Origin: Dictyobacter arantiisoli
GTDB lineage: Bacteria > Chloroflexota > Ktedonobacteria > Ktedonobacterales > Ktedonobacteraceae
Assembly (NCBI RefSeq): GCF_008326305.1
Contig: NZ_BIXY01000088.1
Span: 1 to 32,134 of the forward strand
Reading direction: 5' to 3'
Length of the DNA: 32,134 nucleotides
In this document: one piece after another, positions 16,200 through 24,264 of the stretch
Numbering within the stretch: the stretch's first letter is position 1
How the letters are laid out: each line of letters begins with the position of its first letter
The notes under the pieces: model-generated
What the model was told of the DNA's origin: nothing
The model's input: the letters and a program-made list of their open reading frames with translations, nothing else
Database searches by the model: none
Position numbers and translations under genes: made by a program

Positions 16200-17861
16200 T
16201 TAGACCTGGACGATGCTCCACTGCTGGTTGGCAGCGCCACTGTCGGTCCATTGGATGACGTTCGTACCATCGGCGGTTGAGGCTCCGCTGACGTCGAGAG
16301 CTTTGCCGCTATTGACGCTGATCAGCTTATAGTAGCCGCTGCCGACGGAAACGATATTCCATTGCTGGTTGGTGGTGCTGCTGTCGGGCCATTGGTCGAT
16401 CTGGGCCCCGTTCGCCGTGGATCGGTTGTAGACATCGAGGGCCTGACCGCTGTTGTGATTGAGCAGCTTATAGTTGTTACCGACGGCGATGATGCTCCAC
16501 TGCTGGTTGGTAGCGCCACTGTCGGTCCATTGAATGACATTGGCACCATTGGCGGTCGAGGCACCTGAGACATCCAGTACTTTGCCACTGTTGCGATTGA
16601 CCAGTTTGTAATGAGCGTTGGGATCGAAGCTGCCGCCACCTCCTGTGCTGCCGCTGGCCGCGATCGTGAGCATGACGACGCCATGGCCCGCGACGTTGGC
16701 AGTATAACTATTGCTGAAGGTGCCGACGTTGCTGTGTGACCAGAGATCGCGTACGCTGGCGCTGCCTGAGAGGCCGACACTGCTCCAGTTGACGGTAATG
16801 TTGGATGCCGAGCTATTGCGGTTGAGTAGCACGACGGCAACAGTATTTGTGCTCTGGAGCTTCTTGGACCAGACTTGCAAGCCATTGCTATCGCTGACTT
16901 TGGTACCCTGAATGCCCAATGCGTCCTGATCGACGGCGATCACATCGCTATTGGTGAGAATAGATTTGGTGCTGGCCGACATGTTGGTCAGATCGGTTCC
17001 GGTGATCAGTGGTGCGGCCGAGATGGCCCAGAGGCTAAAGTGAGTCTGATATTCGGTCGCGCTCATGCCTCCATTGCCGACTTCGAGCATGTCAGGATCG
17101 TTCCAGCCACCGGGTCCGGCGTAGGAGGCGTGGGCGGAATTGGAATCGAAGTTGTTGATCATGCTGGACCAGTTATCGCTGATATCTCCGGTGGTGCGCC
17201 AGAGATGGGCGATTGAGGCACCCCAGAGCCAGGGACTGCCCTGTCCCCAGCTACAGAGGCTGAAGACAATGGCCCGACCCGTGTTCGCCAGAGCATTATG
17301 AATGTTGGTGTACTGCGTCTGGGCATTGAGGCCGGAGGTATTACACCAATCAACCTTGATATAATCGATGCCCCAGGAAGCATACTGATTGGCATCCTGC
17401 TGCTCATGTCCGTACATACCGGGATAGCCAGCGCAGGTTTTTGTGCCTGCATCATTATAAATACCCAGCTTCAAGCCCTTGCTATGGACATAATCGGCCA
17501 CCGCTTTGATGCCATTGGGGAACTTGTTGGGATCAGCGACCAGATTGCCACTGCTATCCCGGCTGGACGTTTCCCAGCAGTCATCAATATTGATGTACTT
17601 ATAGCCCGCTGCCTGCATGCCGCTACTGACCATGGCGTCGGCCTGCTTGCGGACCAGAGAATCGCTAATTGAACAGCCATATTTGTTCCAGTCATTCCAG
17701 CCCATAGGCGGCGTCGAGGCCAATCCATTGTTTATCGTTACTATCGTGCTCGTTGCGCTTGCAGCATGAGCCTGTGAAAGATTGGTTCCCACCGTCAAGA
17801 CTGCCAGCAGGAGTAGCAGGGGAACAACAGTGATCACTAGCCGTAATCGCTTGGATTGCAT
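16200..17861 (-). CDS. Secreted GH27 alpha-galactosidase with C-terminal ricin-type (CBM13) domain
   Basis: A 553-aa secreted glycosidase. Signal peptide: basic start, hydrophobic core LLLLLAVL, cleavage near AHA-A about residue 34. Catalytic domain: PPMGWNDWNKYGC (51-63), YINIDDCW (89-96), nucleophile Asp171 in YIKVDWCN and GPGGWNDPDMLEVGNGG with Asp257 as likely acid/base; then a beta-sandwich near 320-400. A GSTGGGG linker leads to about 138 residues with three QxW repeats (NQQWSI, NQQWNI, NQQWSI), a ricin B-type lectin fold. Known: GH27 removes terminal alpha-galactose, and CBM13 binds galactosides or xylan. Start: ATG at 17861 with AAGGAGG six bases upstream. It acts outside the cell, probably on plant galactomannan or raffinose-type sugars (inference). 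Confidence 0.93.
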   Translation of the reverse strand: MQSKRLRLVITVVPLLLLLAVLTVGTNLSQAHAASATSTIVTINNGLASTPPMGWNDWNKYGCSISDSLVRKQADAMVSSGMQAAGYKYINIDDCWETSSRDSSGNLVADPNKFPNGIKAVADYVHSKGLKLGIYNDAGTKTCAGYPGMYGHEQQDANQYASWGIDYIKVDWCNTSGLNAQTQYTNIHNALANTGRAIVFSLCSWGQGSPWLWGASIAHLWRTTGDISDNWSSMINNFDSNSAHASYAGPGGWNDPDMLEVGNGGMSATEYQTHFSLWAISAAPLITGTDLTNMSASTKSILTNSDVIAVDQDALGIQGTKVSDSNGLQVWSKKLQSTNTVAVVLLNRNSSASNITVNWSSVGLSGSASVRDLWSHSNVGTFSNSYTANVAGHGVVMLTIAASGSTGGGGSFDPNAHYKLVNRNSGKVLDVSGASTANGANVIQWTDSGATNQQWSIIAVGNNYKLLNHNSGQALDVYNRSTANGAQIDQWPDSSTTNQQWNIVSVGSGYYKLISVNSGKALDVSGASTADGTNVIQWTDSGAANQQWSIVQV

Positions 17862-17978
17862 TCATAACCTCCTTGTTGATGCATGCGTGTCGTCCGGCGT
17901 AAATAATGACCTGCATACAAAAGAGAGAAAAGGTGAGGATCATCCACATCCTTGCAGACGGTCCTCATCATGAGAGTA

Positions 17979-17996
17979 GCCCGCATCCTTGCGGGC
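17979..17996. repeat. GC-rich hairpin upstream of the alpha-galactosidase
   Basis: GCCCGCA (17979-17985), loop TCCT, TGCGGGC (17990-17996). CATCCTTGC also occurs at 17948-17956, so this may be a decayed tandem repeat. Its role is unknown. Confidence 0.4.
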
Positions 17997-18292
17997 CAGG
18001 ATACTATTTCTTAGAAATTACTTCAAAGAGAGCAAATGGTTTTTGAGGCCAACGCCGATCATAATTAAGAGAGCCCGCAGCTTTGGCGGGAGCGCGTGTG
18101 GAGAAGGTTCCAAATTATTCTTGATGAAATTTCATTGTATACAGATAAAAAATCATCAAATGCTCATTGGGATATATACCATTTTGGCAGTGAAGTTGTC
18201 AACATGTTTGATCGAGAAAGAGCATGTGCGAAAGAAGTGATGAAAAAGTGAACAAAAAGTGACTATTTTTTACGAGAATCATGATGGAGAAA

Positions 18293-18473
18293 TGTCGGTG
18301 CGTGCCAAGGTCGCAACCGAGGTGCGCTTACCCGTACACGTATCACCATCTCGCTTCAACGCTCTCTCTTGTTCCCTGGCACCGCTGTCGGGGTACGGAT
18401 GAGCCTACGGGCGAGCATATCATACGATGATGAGGAAAGCGCACCTCGGTTGCGACCTCGGCACGCACCTACT
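18293..18473. mobile_element. MITE-like element, slightly degenerate
   Basis: About 181 bases with inverted ends. Left tip TGTCGGTGCGTGCCAAGGTC (two changes from the family consensus) then GCAACCGAGGTGCGCTT; right end AAAGCGCACCTCGG then TTGCGACCTCGGCACGCACC. No coding frame. The inner part (CAACGCTCT, GGGGTACGGATGAGCCTACGGGC) matches the inner part of the element at 30075-30225. The 20 bases to its left equal the 20 bases beyond the right end of the IS4 element. Confidence 0.75.
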
Positions 18474-18518
18474 CCAACAAATGAATGGAAAGAGGGAGCA
18501 TGGGGAACGCCGATGCTT

Positions 18519-18635
18519 CCGTAGGAGCCACCCTTCACGGGTGAAGGGGAATGGCCATTGCGCCCCAAAGCCGCCCCAGAGCAGGCGAGTGCGAGAGGGT
18601 CGTGGCCCTCCACCCGTGAAGGGTGGTTCCTACGG
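18519..18635. mobile_element. Second inverted-repeat element (117 bp)
   Basis: Arms 18519-18543 and 18611-18635 are 25 bases with one mismatch, starting CCGTAGGAGCCACCCTTCAC; the left arm contains its own CCCTTCAC-GG-GTGAAGGG hairpin (18531-18548). The sequence differs from the TGTAGGTGCGTGCC family, so this is a separate element type. CCCGTGAAGG and CTACGG recur just downstream, at 18677-18703, as a partial copy. Confidence 0.65.
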
Positions 18636-18663
18636 ATGGCTCCACGCGCCTTCATTCCTCTTC

Positions 18664-18676
18664 ATGAAGCGGTATT
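18664..18676 (+). repeat. Dispersed repeat TGAAGCGGTATTG, copy 3
   Basis: Identical 13-mer to the copies at 14659 and 25410, followed by CCCGTGAAGGATGG. It sits about 30 bases past the second inverted-repeat element. Confidence 0.6.
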
Positions 18677-19050
18677 GCCCGTGAAGGATGGGGTTTCTAC
18701 GGTGGTTTGGTGATAGAAAGGTCCTGTTTGGGGGTATGGTTGAGTTGGCGCTTGAGATCATAGATGGTACAATATGTTCTATGGCAAGCAGGAGTGTTGG
18801 TTCACTGATAGTGGCAAGCTCTTACTAACCGCACGAAATGCAATTGTACTGTTTTTTCTGTTATCGGTATCCTTATCGTGTGTGTCAATGTGATGCAGTT
18901 TTTCTGGATCGATGGGGCTTGTCGGCTATTTGGATGAGTTGAGTGCCTGCTTCCGGGGAATGCGCTGTTAGAGGCTCCGTGTTGAGCTTCTCCCCAGTGT
19001 TGTGAACGGCGTGCTTAGCATTGGGAATATCCCCAGAGGAGAATGGGCTG

Positions 19051-20634
19051 ATGACGATGATGATGAGCCGGAAGGCTTTGGAAGACTATGGGTTGGTCAA
19101 TCTGGGTACTATCCATTGGAATCTTTCCCCAGGTGTATTGATCGAACATGCGCTGGCACGGCAGGAGGGTAAACTGGCTGCCAATGGTGTCTTGAGCGCG
19201 ACAACAGGCTCCCATACGGGTCGCTCGCCAAAAGATAAGTTTATTGTGTCCAATGAGGAGTCGACCGAGCGTATCTGGTGGGGTGAGAATAATCATCCAA
19301 TGACACCTGATACGTTTGAGATTGTGCGGCGCAGCCTCGCGGATTATTTGCAGGGCCGCGATGTCTATGTGCTGGATGCAGCGGCGGGGGCAGATCCTCA
19401 GTATCGTATGCCAATCCAGGTGATTACCGAACTGGCATGGCATAATCTCTTTGCCCGGCAGTTGTTCTTGCGTGCCACAGAAAGCGATCAGACAAGTGAC
19501 CAGCCAGGCTTTACTATCCTGTGTGTTCCGCATTTTCGGACCAATCCCCGCACGCATGGGACGCGCTCGGATGCGGCGATTATTATTGACTTCAAAGAGC
19601 GCCTGGTACTGATCGCGGGCACCGAATACGCAGGTGAGATGAAGAAGGCCATCTTCACGGTCCTGAACTTTATCCTGCCAGCGCGTGGTGTGCTGCCGAT
19701 GCATTGCTCGGCGAATGTCGGTGTGAATGGAGATGTCGCACTCTTCTTTGGCCTCTCCGGGACCGGGAAGACCAGTCTGTCCGCCGATAGCAGTCGACGC
19801 TTGATCGGGGATGATGAGCATGGCTGGGGTGAGAATGGAGTCTTTAATTTTGAGGGCGGTTGCTATGCCAAGTGCATCAATCTGTCCGAGAAATATGAGC
19901 CTCAGATCTGGAACGCCGTCCGCTTCGGAGCGGTCTATGAAAACGTCGTGCTGGACGAGAAGACACGCCAGCCGGATTACGCAGACGACTCGCTGACAGA
20001 AAATACCCGCGCAGCCTATCCCATCGATTATATCGATAATGTGGTCATGGATGGTATGGGCGGTCAACCTGAAGCCGTGATCTTCCTGTCCGCCGACTCC
20101 TTTGGTGTCCTGCCGCCGATCTCACGGCTCACCACCGAGCAGGCGATGTATTATTTCCTGTCCGGCTATACCAGCAAGCTGGCGGGTACCGAGGCTGGTG
20201 TAACCACGCCTCAGGCCACCTTTAGCTCCTGTTTTGGTGCAGCCTTCCTGCCGCGCCGACCCGGCGAGTATGCCAACCTGTTGCGTGAGCGTATCGAGAA
20301 GCATCATGTCCGCTGCTACCTGATCAATACTGGCTGGACCGGCGGGCCATATGGGATTGGAGCACGCATCAATATCAACTACACGCGTGCCATGGTGCGG
20401 GCAGCGATCAGCGGAGAGATCGATAAAGCCAACGTCACTATTGATCCCATCTTCGGTCTGCACGTGCCAGCCTTCTGTCCCGACGTTCCCAGCTCCATCC
20501 TCGCGCCCCGTGGCACCTGGAGCGATCCCGCAGCCTATGATCAGCAGGCGCAGCAACTCGCCGAACGCTTCAAAAAGAACTTCGCACAGTTCGACCTGGT
20601 AGACGACAGTATCCGGCAAGCCGGGCCACACTAA
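19051..20634 (+). CDS. pckA: ATP-dependent phosphoenolpyruvate carboxykinase
   Basis: A 527-aa enzyme converting oxaloacetate and ATP to phosphoenolpyruvate, ADP and CO2, the entry step of gluconeogenesis, in the cytoplasm. Seen: TTGSHTGRSPKDKFIV near the start, HNLFARQLFLR, NPRTHGTRSDAAIIIDF, EYAGEMKKAIFTVLNF, P-loop GLSGTGKT (234-241) followed by SLSADSSRRLIGDDEHGW, NFEGGCYAKCINL and the Arg-rich C-terminus GGPYGIGARI. All are standard for the ATP-type family, and the length is normal. Start: ATG at 19051 with GAGGAG nine bases upstream; the ATG triplets at 19057, 19060 and 19063 are alternatives. It stands alone, ending 107 bases before a strong palindrome. Confidence 0.95.
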   Translation: MTMMMSRKALEDYGLVNLGTIHWNLSPGVLIEHALARQEGKLAANGVLSATTGSHTGRSPKDKFIVSNEESTERIWWGENNHPMTPDTFEIVRRSLADYLQGRDVYVLDAAAGADPQYRMPIQVITELAWHNLFARQLFLRATESDQTSDQPGFTILCVPHFRTNPRTHGTRSDAAIIIDFKERLVLIAGTEYAGEMKKAIFTVLNFILPARGVLPMHCSANVGVNGDVALFFGLSGTGKTSLSADSSRRLIGDDEHGWGENGVFNFEGGCYAKCINLSEKYEPQIWNAVRFGAVYENVVLDEKTRQPDYADDSLTENTRAAYPIDYIDNVVMDGMGGQPEAVIFLSADSFGVLPPISRLTTEQAMYYFLSGYTSKLAGTEAGVTTPQATFSSCFGAAFLPRRPGEYANLLRERIEKHHVRCYLINTGWTGGPYGIGARININYTRAMVRAAISGEIDKANVTIDPIFGLHVPAFCPDVPSSILAPRGTWSDPAAYDQQAQQLAERFKKNFAQFDLVDDSIRQAGPH

Positions 20635-20741
20635 TCTCCAACAGGAATACTGCACGAAATATCGTTTATAAGAGAGTGTCAGCCTCCCAGTACCACCGGG
20701 ATCTTGCTGCTGGCTGGCTGGCGCTTGCGCGCCTACGCCCT

Positions 20742-20798
20742 TTTTAGTGTGTGGTGCAGGATATGTGCGAAGCACATATCCTGCACCACACACTAAAA
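20742..20798. terminator. 57-nt perfect hairpin, bidirectional terminator candidate
   Basis: A perfect 27-bp stem (20742-20768 with 20772-20798) and loop GAA. It is bounded by TTTT and AAAA, so both strands would read a stem followed by a T-run. It lies between convergent genes (pckA ending 20634, Ddn-like ending 20862). The stem is far longer than ordinary terminators, so a role beyond termination is possible. Smaller hairpins flank it (GCGCTTGCGC near 20722; GCACCGCAGGTGC near 20807). Confidence 0.7.
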
Positions 20799-20861
20799 CC
20801 TTTTGAGCACCGCAGGTGCGAAAAAGCATGCACAGAGATCGTGGAGAGATTGGGCTCGCGT

Positions 20862-21272
20862 CTACTTCTTAGGCCGGTCGAGCGCGATCACAGGGATCTC
20901 GCGATCCGTTTTTGTCTTATATTCGGCATAAGGTGGAAATACCTTCTCCGCCTTTGCATATGCCTCTGCGCGCTCCTCGCCCGTCAGAATCCTGGCGACC
21001 GTCTCGAACTTCTCGGTGCCAACCTCAACCGTCACATCGGGATTGACCAGCAGGTTCTTATACCAGACCGGATGGGTGGGATAGCCGCCCTTTGAGGCCA
21101 CGGCTAAGATACGGTCCCCATCGGGCACATACATCAGGGGAGTAACATAGCGTTTACCAGTTTTAGCACCCTTGATCGTCAAAAGGATCAACTGTGCCCA
21201 TCCTTCTACTTTACCGCCATTGGCGTGGAATTCAGCGATAACTTTATCATTGCGTTCTTGCCATTCGCTCAT
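20862..21272 (-). CDS. Ddn-like deazaflavin-dependent nitroreductase family protein
   Basis: A 136-aa split-barrel protein. Seen: LLTIKGAKTGKRYVTPLMYVPDGDRILAVASKGGYPTHPVWYKNLLVNPDVTVEVG, the signature of the F420-dependent nitroreductase family (Ddn, DUF385), then AEKVFPPYAEYKTKT. Known members reduce quinones or nitro compounds with coenzyme F420H2, often at the membrane. F420 use fits the LLM-class gene at 1939, though F420 itself is not shown here. ATG at 21272 has AAAAGGA upstream at slightly long spacing. An inverted repeat with probable promoter lies upstream, so control by an unknown repressor is likely. Confidence 0.88.
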   Translation of the reverse strand: MSEWQERNDKVIAEFHANGGKVEGWAQLILLTIKGAKTGKRYVTPLMYVPDGDRILAVASKGGYPTHPVWYKNLLVNPDVTVEVGTEKFETVARILTGEERAEAYAKAEKVFPPYAEYKTKTDREIPVIALDRPKK

Positions 21273-21299
21273 AGTTCTTTTTTCCTTTTCTCAGTCTCA

Positions 21300-21338
21300 C
21301 ACTTAAATGTAGACCAATAATTGTGTAGGACAATTATT
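21300..21338 (-). promoter_or_regulatory. Promoter with operator-like inverted repeat upstream of the Ddn-like gene
   Basis: AATAATTGT (21316-21324), GTAGG, ACAATTATT (21330-21338): a perfect 9-bp inverted repeat about 44 bases upstream of the ATG at 21272. On the minus strand TTGTCC (in the repeat), 16 bases, TACATT form a plausible promoter, so the repeat would cover the -35 and spacer. Confidence 0.5.
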
Positions 21339-21419
21339 CCTACCCTTTCAGTCTAGCATGTTGTCGACACCATGTTCAAGCGAAGAGCTTATCCATCCAG
21401 AGCTTTCCAGTTCTCATGC

Positions 21420-21531
21420 GCACGCACCTACAGCCCAATGGGGGAGATGGTGGTACGATAAACGGGAAAGCGCACCTCGGTTGCGACCTCGGCACGCACC
21501 TACAGCCCAATGGGGGAGATGGTGGTACGAT
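21420..21531. repeat. MITE-derived tandem repeat (40-bp unit, 72-bp period)
   Basis: A 40-base block beginning GCACGCACCTACAGCCC and ending GGTGGTACGAT lies at 21420-21459 and again at 21492-21531. Between them is AAAGCGCACCTCGG and TTGCGACCTCGG, the arm of the MITE family. It looks like a MITE end duplicated in tandem, with no opposite end nearby. The region 21273-21557 holds no gene. Confidence 0.7.
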
Positions 21532-21557
21532 GAAGACGAGCATTTGTGTCTTCTCAT

Positions 21558-23216
21558 CTATTCAGATTGATAGACGAGATAGCCGCTGGTGGCGAAGCGG
21601 TAATGGTATCCTTTGCGCTGTAGGGCGCTGGCGCATTTTGTGTTGCCGTCGAGCAGGTAGGCGGCATTGGGATCGCGCCGGGCTTGCTCGTAATAGGGTG
21701 GGTAGCGGTTATGCATTCCTGATTGGAGCGAGCAGCCGCCCGCCAGGACGCCGCAGGTGATGCGTTCAGCGCTTTGAAAGGCCAGCCGATAACAGGTCCA
21801 GTAATCCGTATAGACATGCTGGATGCCGTGTTGTGCTAAGGAGGCGATGAGCTTCTCTTCCCAGGCATAGGCGGCCCGCGCCTGCGGTATCTCGCTCAGC
21901 GTTTCAATGCTGCCATAGCTCATAATGATGACTGTGCTCAGAAGCGCTATGCCTGCCAGGATCGTGCGTGGCCCTGGGATTGCACAGATGCGTTGCGCGC
22001 TTTTCCAGAGGGGCCAGAGCAGCACGGGCGTGGCGATCCAGAGGCAGATCAGATAGCGGGCGTAGACCGAGGCTCCATCCAGCGGGGCGTGACTGCGAAT
22101 AAATGAATACAGGGTTAACGCGGCCTGGATTGCCATTGCAAGCCCCACAGCCGCACGGATAAACTCGGTGGATAGCCTTCTTTTCAATCTATCCTTGCGC
22201 CAGCCCAAAAGGTGCGTGCGGACCTGGATGATCTGCCATCCGATTACGCAGAGGAGCAGGCAAAGATAGACGCATGACCAGCCAACCCTGATGGTGATGC
22301 AAGTGGAACTCATCGCCTGCACCGGTTCAAAGCCCAGGAATTTTAAGCCTGCCATGTCATCCGTATGGCAGACGGGATTCCCGGTGATGGCGGGCAGGCT
22401 ATAGAGCATGGTCCGGCTGACCTGCTGCGCGATACTGCTGATGGAAAAGGCGGGCGCACCCTGCATGTTTATCAGGACCGACCAGGAATCCTGGCCGGGA
22501 GCGGCATGCAGATTATGGAGGATCAACGGGAACGCACCGATGAGCATTCCCAGCAGCAGCAGCAGCAGCGCTCCCCGCCTCAAGTCCTGCCAGCAGAAGC
22601 AGAGGAGAACCAGACCAGAGCACAGGATGGTTGGTAGCAGCAGCAGATCGCTCCAGAGGCCGATGCCAACAACGATACCCCAACAGGTATAGCCCATCCA
22701 ACGCCAGAAGGATCGGGGAGGCGCATGGGTAGTTGTGTCAGCAAGCCAGAGGGCGAGCAGAAACGAGAGCATCCCACACAGCAAAATCTCCATATACCCA
22801 CCCAGCGCGTTGAGCTGGCGTGAAAGGACCACATTCGATCCCAGGCTGAGCAGCAAAAGGATAAAGAGTCCAAAGCGCCTGGTATACAGGCGAGCCGTTA
22901 ACAAATACAGGCAGAGGAGAAAGAACAGATACAACAGGATTAATCCCAAACGCAGCGAAAAAGCAGAACGACCAGATAAAAAGAAAAGACCTGCTCCAAG
23001 ATACGCCTCTAACGCTCCCATATAAGCCTGTCCATAGAAAAAGACAGGATGCTCTCCCTTTTGTATATGCAGGGCCATAATGCCCATCGTACCCTCATCC
23101 GCGTTGAGCAAGGGCCAGTTGTTTGAGGCCAGCAGGATACGCAGTAATGCCGCGCAGGCAAGCAACAGGCTCGCGCAGATACCGTATCGATATGCCCATA
23201 CATATGTTTTTATCAC
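21558..23216 (-). CDS. GT-C type membrane glycosyltransferase (GT39-like), putative
   Basis: A 552-aa polytopic protein with about ten hydrophobic segments (LLLACAALLRILLA, LGLILLYLFFLLCLYLLTA, LFILLLLSL, LLLLLGMLIGAFPLIL and others). After the first segment comes NADEGTMG (about residues 38-45), an acidic loop like the DxD/DE site of GT-C dolichyl- or undecaprenyl-phosphate-sugar transferases. Known: such proteins move sugars from lipid carriers onto lipids or proteins at the outer face of the membrane. Start: GTG at 23216 with AGGAAAG upstream. The C-terminal part (from about residue 440, TDYWTCYRLAFQSAERITC) is a soluble tail. Donor and acceptor are unknown; the family call is by architecture. 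Confidence 0.72.
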   Translation of the reverse strand: MIKTYVWAYRYGICASLLLACAALLRILLASNNWPLLNADEGTMGIMALHIQKGEHPVFFYGQAYMGALEAYLGAGLFFLSGRSAFSLRLGLILLYLFFLLCLYLLTARLYTRRFGLFILLLLSLGSNVVLSRQLNALGGYMEILLCGMLSFLLALWLADTTTHAPPRSFWRWMGYTCWGIVVGIGLWSDLLLLPTILCSGLVLLCFCWQDLRRGALLLLLLGMLIGAFPLILHNLHAAPGQDSWSVLINMQGAPAFSISSIAQQVSRTMLYSLPAITGNPVCHTDDMAGLKFLGFEPVQAMSSTCITIRVGWSCVYLCLLLCVIGWQIIQVRTHLLGWRKDRLKRRLSTEFIRAAVGLAMAIQAALTLYSFIRSHAPLDGASVYARYLICLWIATPVLLWPLWKSAQRICAIPGPRTILAGIALLSTVIIMSYGSIETLSEIPQARAAYAWEEKLIASLAQHGIQHVYTDYWTCYRLAFQSAERITCGVLAGGCSLQSGMHNRYPPYYEQARRDPNAAYLLDGNTKCASALQRKGYHYRFATSGYLVYQSE

Positions 23217-23344
23217 ATACTTTCCTATCTTCTACTTATTATTGCAACCAACAGACTGCTTTTTGAGTTATTATATAGTCGAGTATGTATTTTTTTTCTC
23301 GAATGTTTGTAGCAGATGATTATTTTAGCAGAAAGAGGTATTCT

Positions 23345-24196
23345 ATGGCTGATCAGAATATGCAGGGGAAGGTGTGTCTGGTGACGGGCGCGAATGGCGG
23401 AATCGGGCTGGCGACGGCCCGGGAGCTGGCACGACAGGGGGCGCATGTGGTGATGGTGTGTCGCAATCGCGCGAAAGGCGAGGCAGCTCAGGCCGAGATC
23501 AAATCTGTCAGCGGCAACCAGCAGGTCGATCTTTTGATCGCGGACATATCATCCCTGGCGTCGGTGCGTCAGCTGGCGCAGGAGGTGCGCGAGCGCTATC
23601 CACACATCCATGTCCTGATCAATAACGCGGGTGGGATGTTTAACCAGCGCGTTGAGACGGCTGATGGCCTGGAGACGACGTGGGCCTTAAACTATATTGG
23701 CCCTGTTCTGCTCACCAATTCTCTTTTAGATATACTCAAGGCCAGCGCGCCTGCACGTATTATCAATGTCAGCTCGACTGCCCATCGCTTCGGTCGTATC
23801 GATTTTGATGATTTGCAGAGCAAGCAGCGCTATCGTGGGATGCGCGCCTATGGATCTGCCAAGCTGGCGTTGATCCTCTATACCTATGAGCTGGCGAGTC
23901 AGCTGGAGGGAAGTGGTGTCACGGCCAACTGCCTGCATCCAGGAGTGGTTGCGACGAACTTCTTTCAGCTTGGTCTGCTGAACTGGCTCGGCCGACTGGT
24001 CTTCTTAACGCCGGAGCAGGGCGCGCAGACCACGCTCTATCTGGCAACCTCGCCGGAGGTCGCGCAGGTGAATGGAAAATACTTCACCAAAAGCAAGGCC
24101 GTCTCAAGCACGAAGGACACCTATGACGAGGCCACTCGTAAACGCCTCTGGCAAAGCACCGAAACCTTGTTGTCTGAGCAGCCAGCCGAAGTCTAA
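23345..24196 (+). CDS. SDR family oxidoreductase (retinol-dehydrogenase-like)
   Basis: A 283-aa classical SDR. NADP site VTGANGGIGLATA (13-25), CRNRAKGE favouring NADP, NNAGG (93-97), VSSTAH with the catalytic Ser143 and YGSAK (Tyr169, Lys173). The late motif NCLHPGVVATNF resembles retinol dehydrogenase/WWOX-like SDRs, which are often longer than average, as here. Start: ATG at 23345 with AGAGG upstream; the frame is open to 23285 but with no other good start. It ends one base into the first possible start of the next hydrolase gene, so the two are probably co-transcribed. The substrate is unknown. Confidence 0.9.
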   Translation: MADQNMQGKVCLVTGANGGIGLATARELARQGAHVVMVCRNRAKGEAAQAEIKSVSGNQQVDLLIADISSLASVRQLAQEVRERYPHIHVLINNAGGMFNQRVETADGLETTWALNYIGPVLLTNSLLDILKASAPARIINVSSTAHRFGRIDFDDLQSKQRYRGMRAYGSAKLALILYTYELASQLEGSGVTANCLHPGVVATNFFQLGLLNWLGRLVFLTPEQGAQTTLYLATSPEVAQVNGKYFTKSKAVSSTKDTYDEATRKRLWQSTETLLSEQPAEV

Positions 24197-24264
24197 TGCT
24201 GATGGATGGTGAGCGCTGCTTTGCCGCGCCCACAACGCCTGTGTTATGGATTGAAAGGATGTGC

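Larger units (their letters stand above)
17862..19050. other. 1.2-kb gap filled with repeats
   Basis: No gene is supported between the alpha-galactosidase and pckA. The stretch holds a short GCCCGCA/TGCGGGC hairpin (17979-17996), a MITE-like element (18293-18473), a 117-bp inverted-repeat element (18519-18635), a TGAAGCGGTATTG copy (18664-18676), and about 370 bases upstream of pckA in which no clear promoter is seen. A weaker hairpin-like CCCGCAGC/GGCGGG lies near 18080. Confidence 0.6.

Noticed and set aside
19015-20067. 350-codon minus-strand frame opposite pckA
   Set aside because: Antisense shadow of a clear PEPCK gene; no ribosome site and no recognisable motif.
21420-21531. CRISPR-like array
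   Set aside because: Only two repeat copies, one spacer made of MITE arm sequence, no cas genes.
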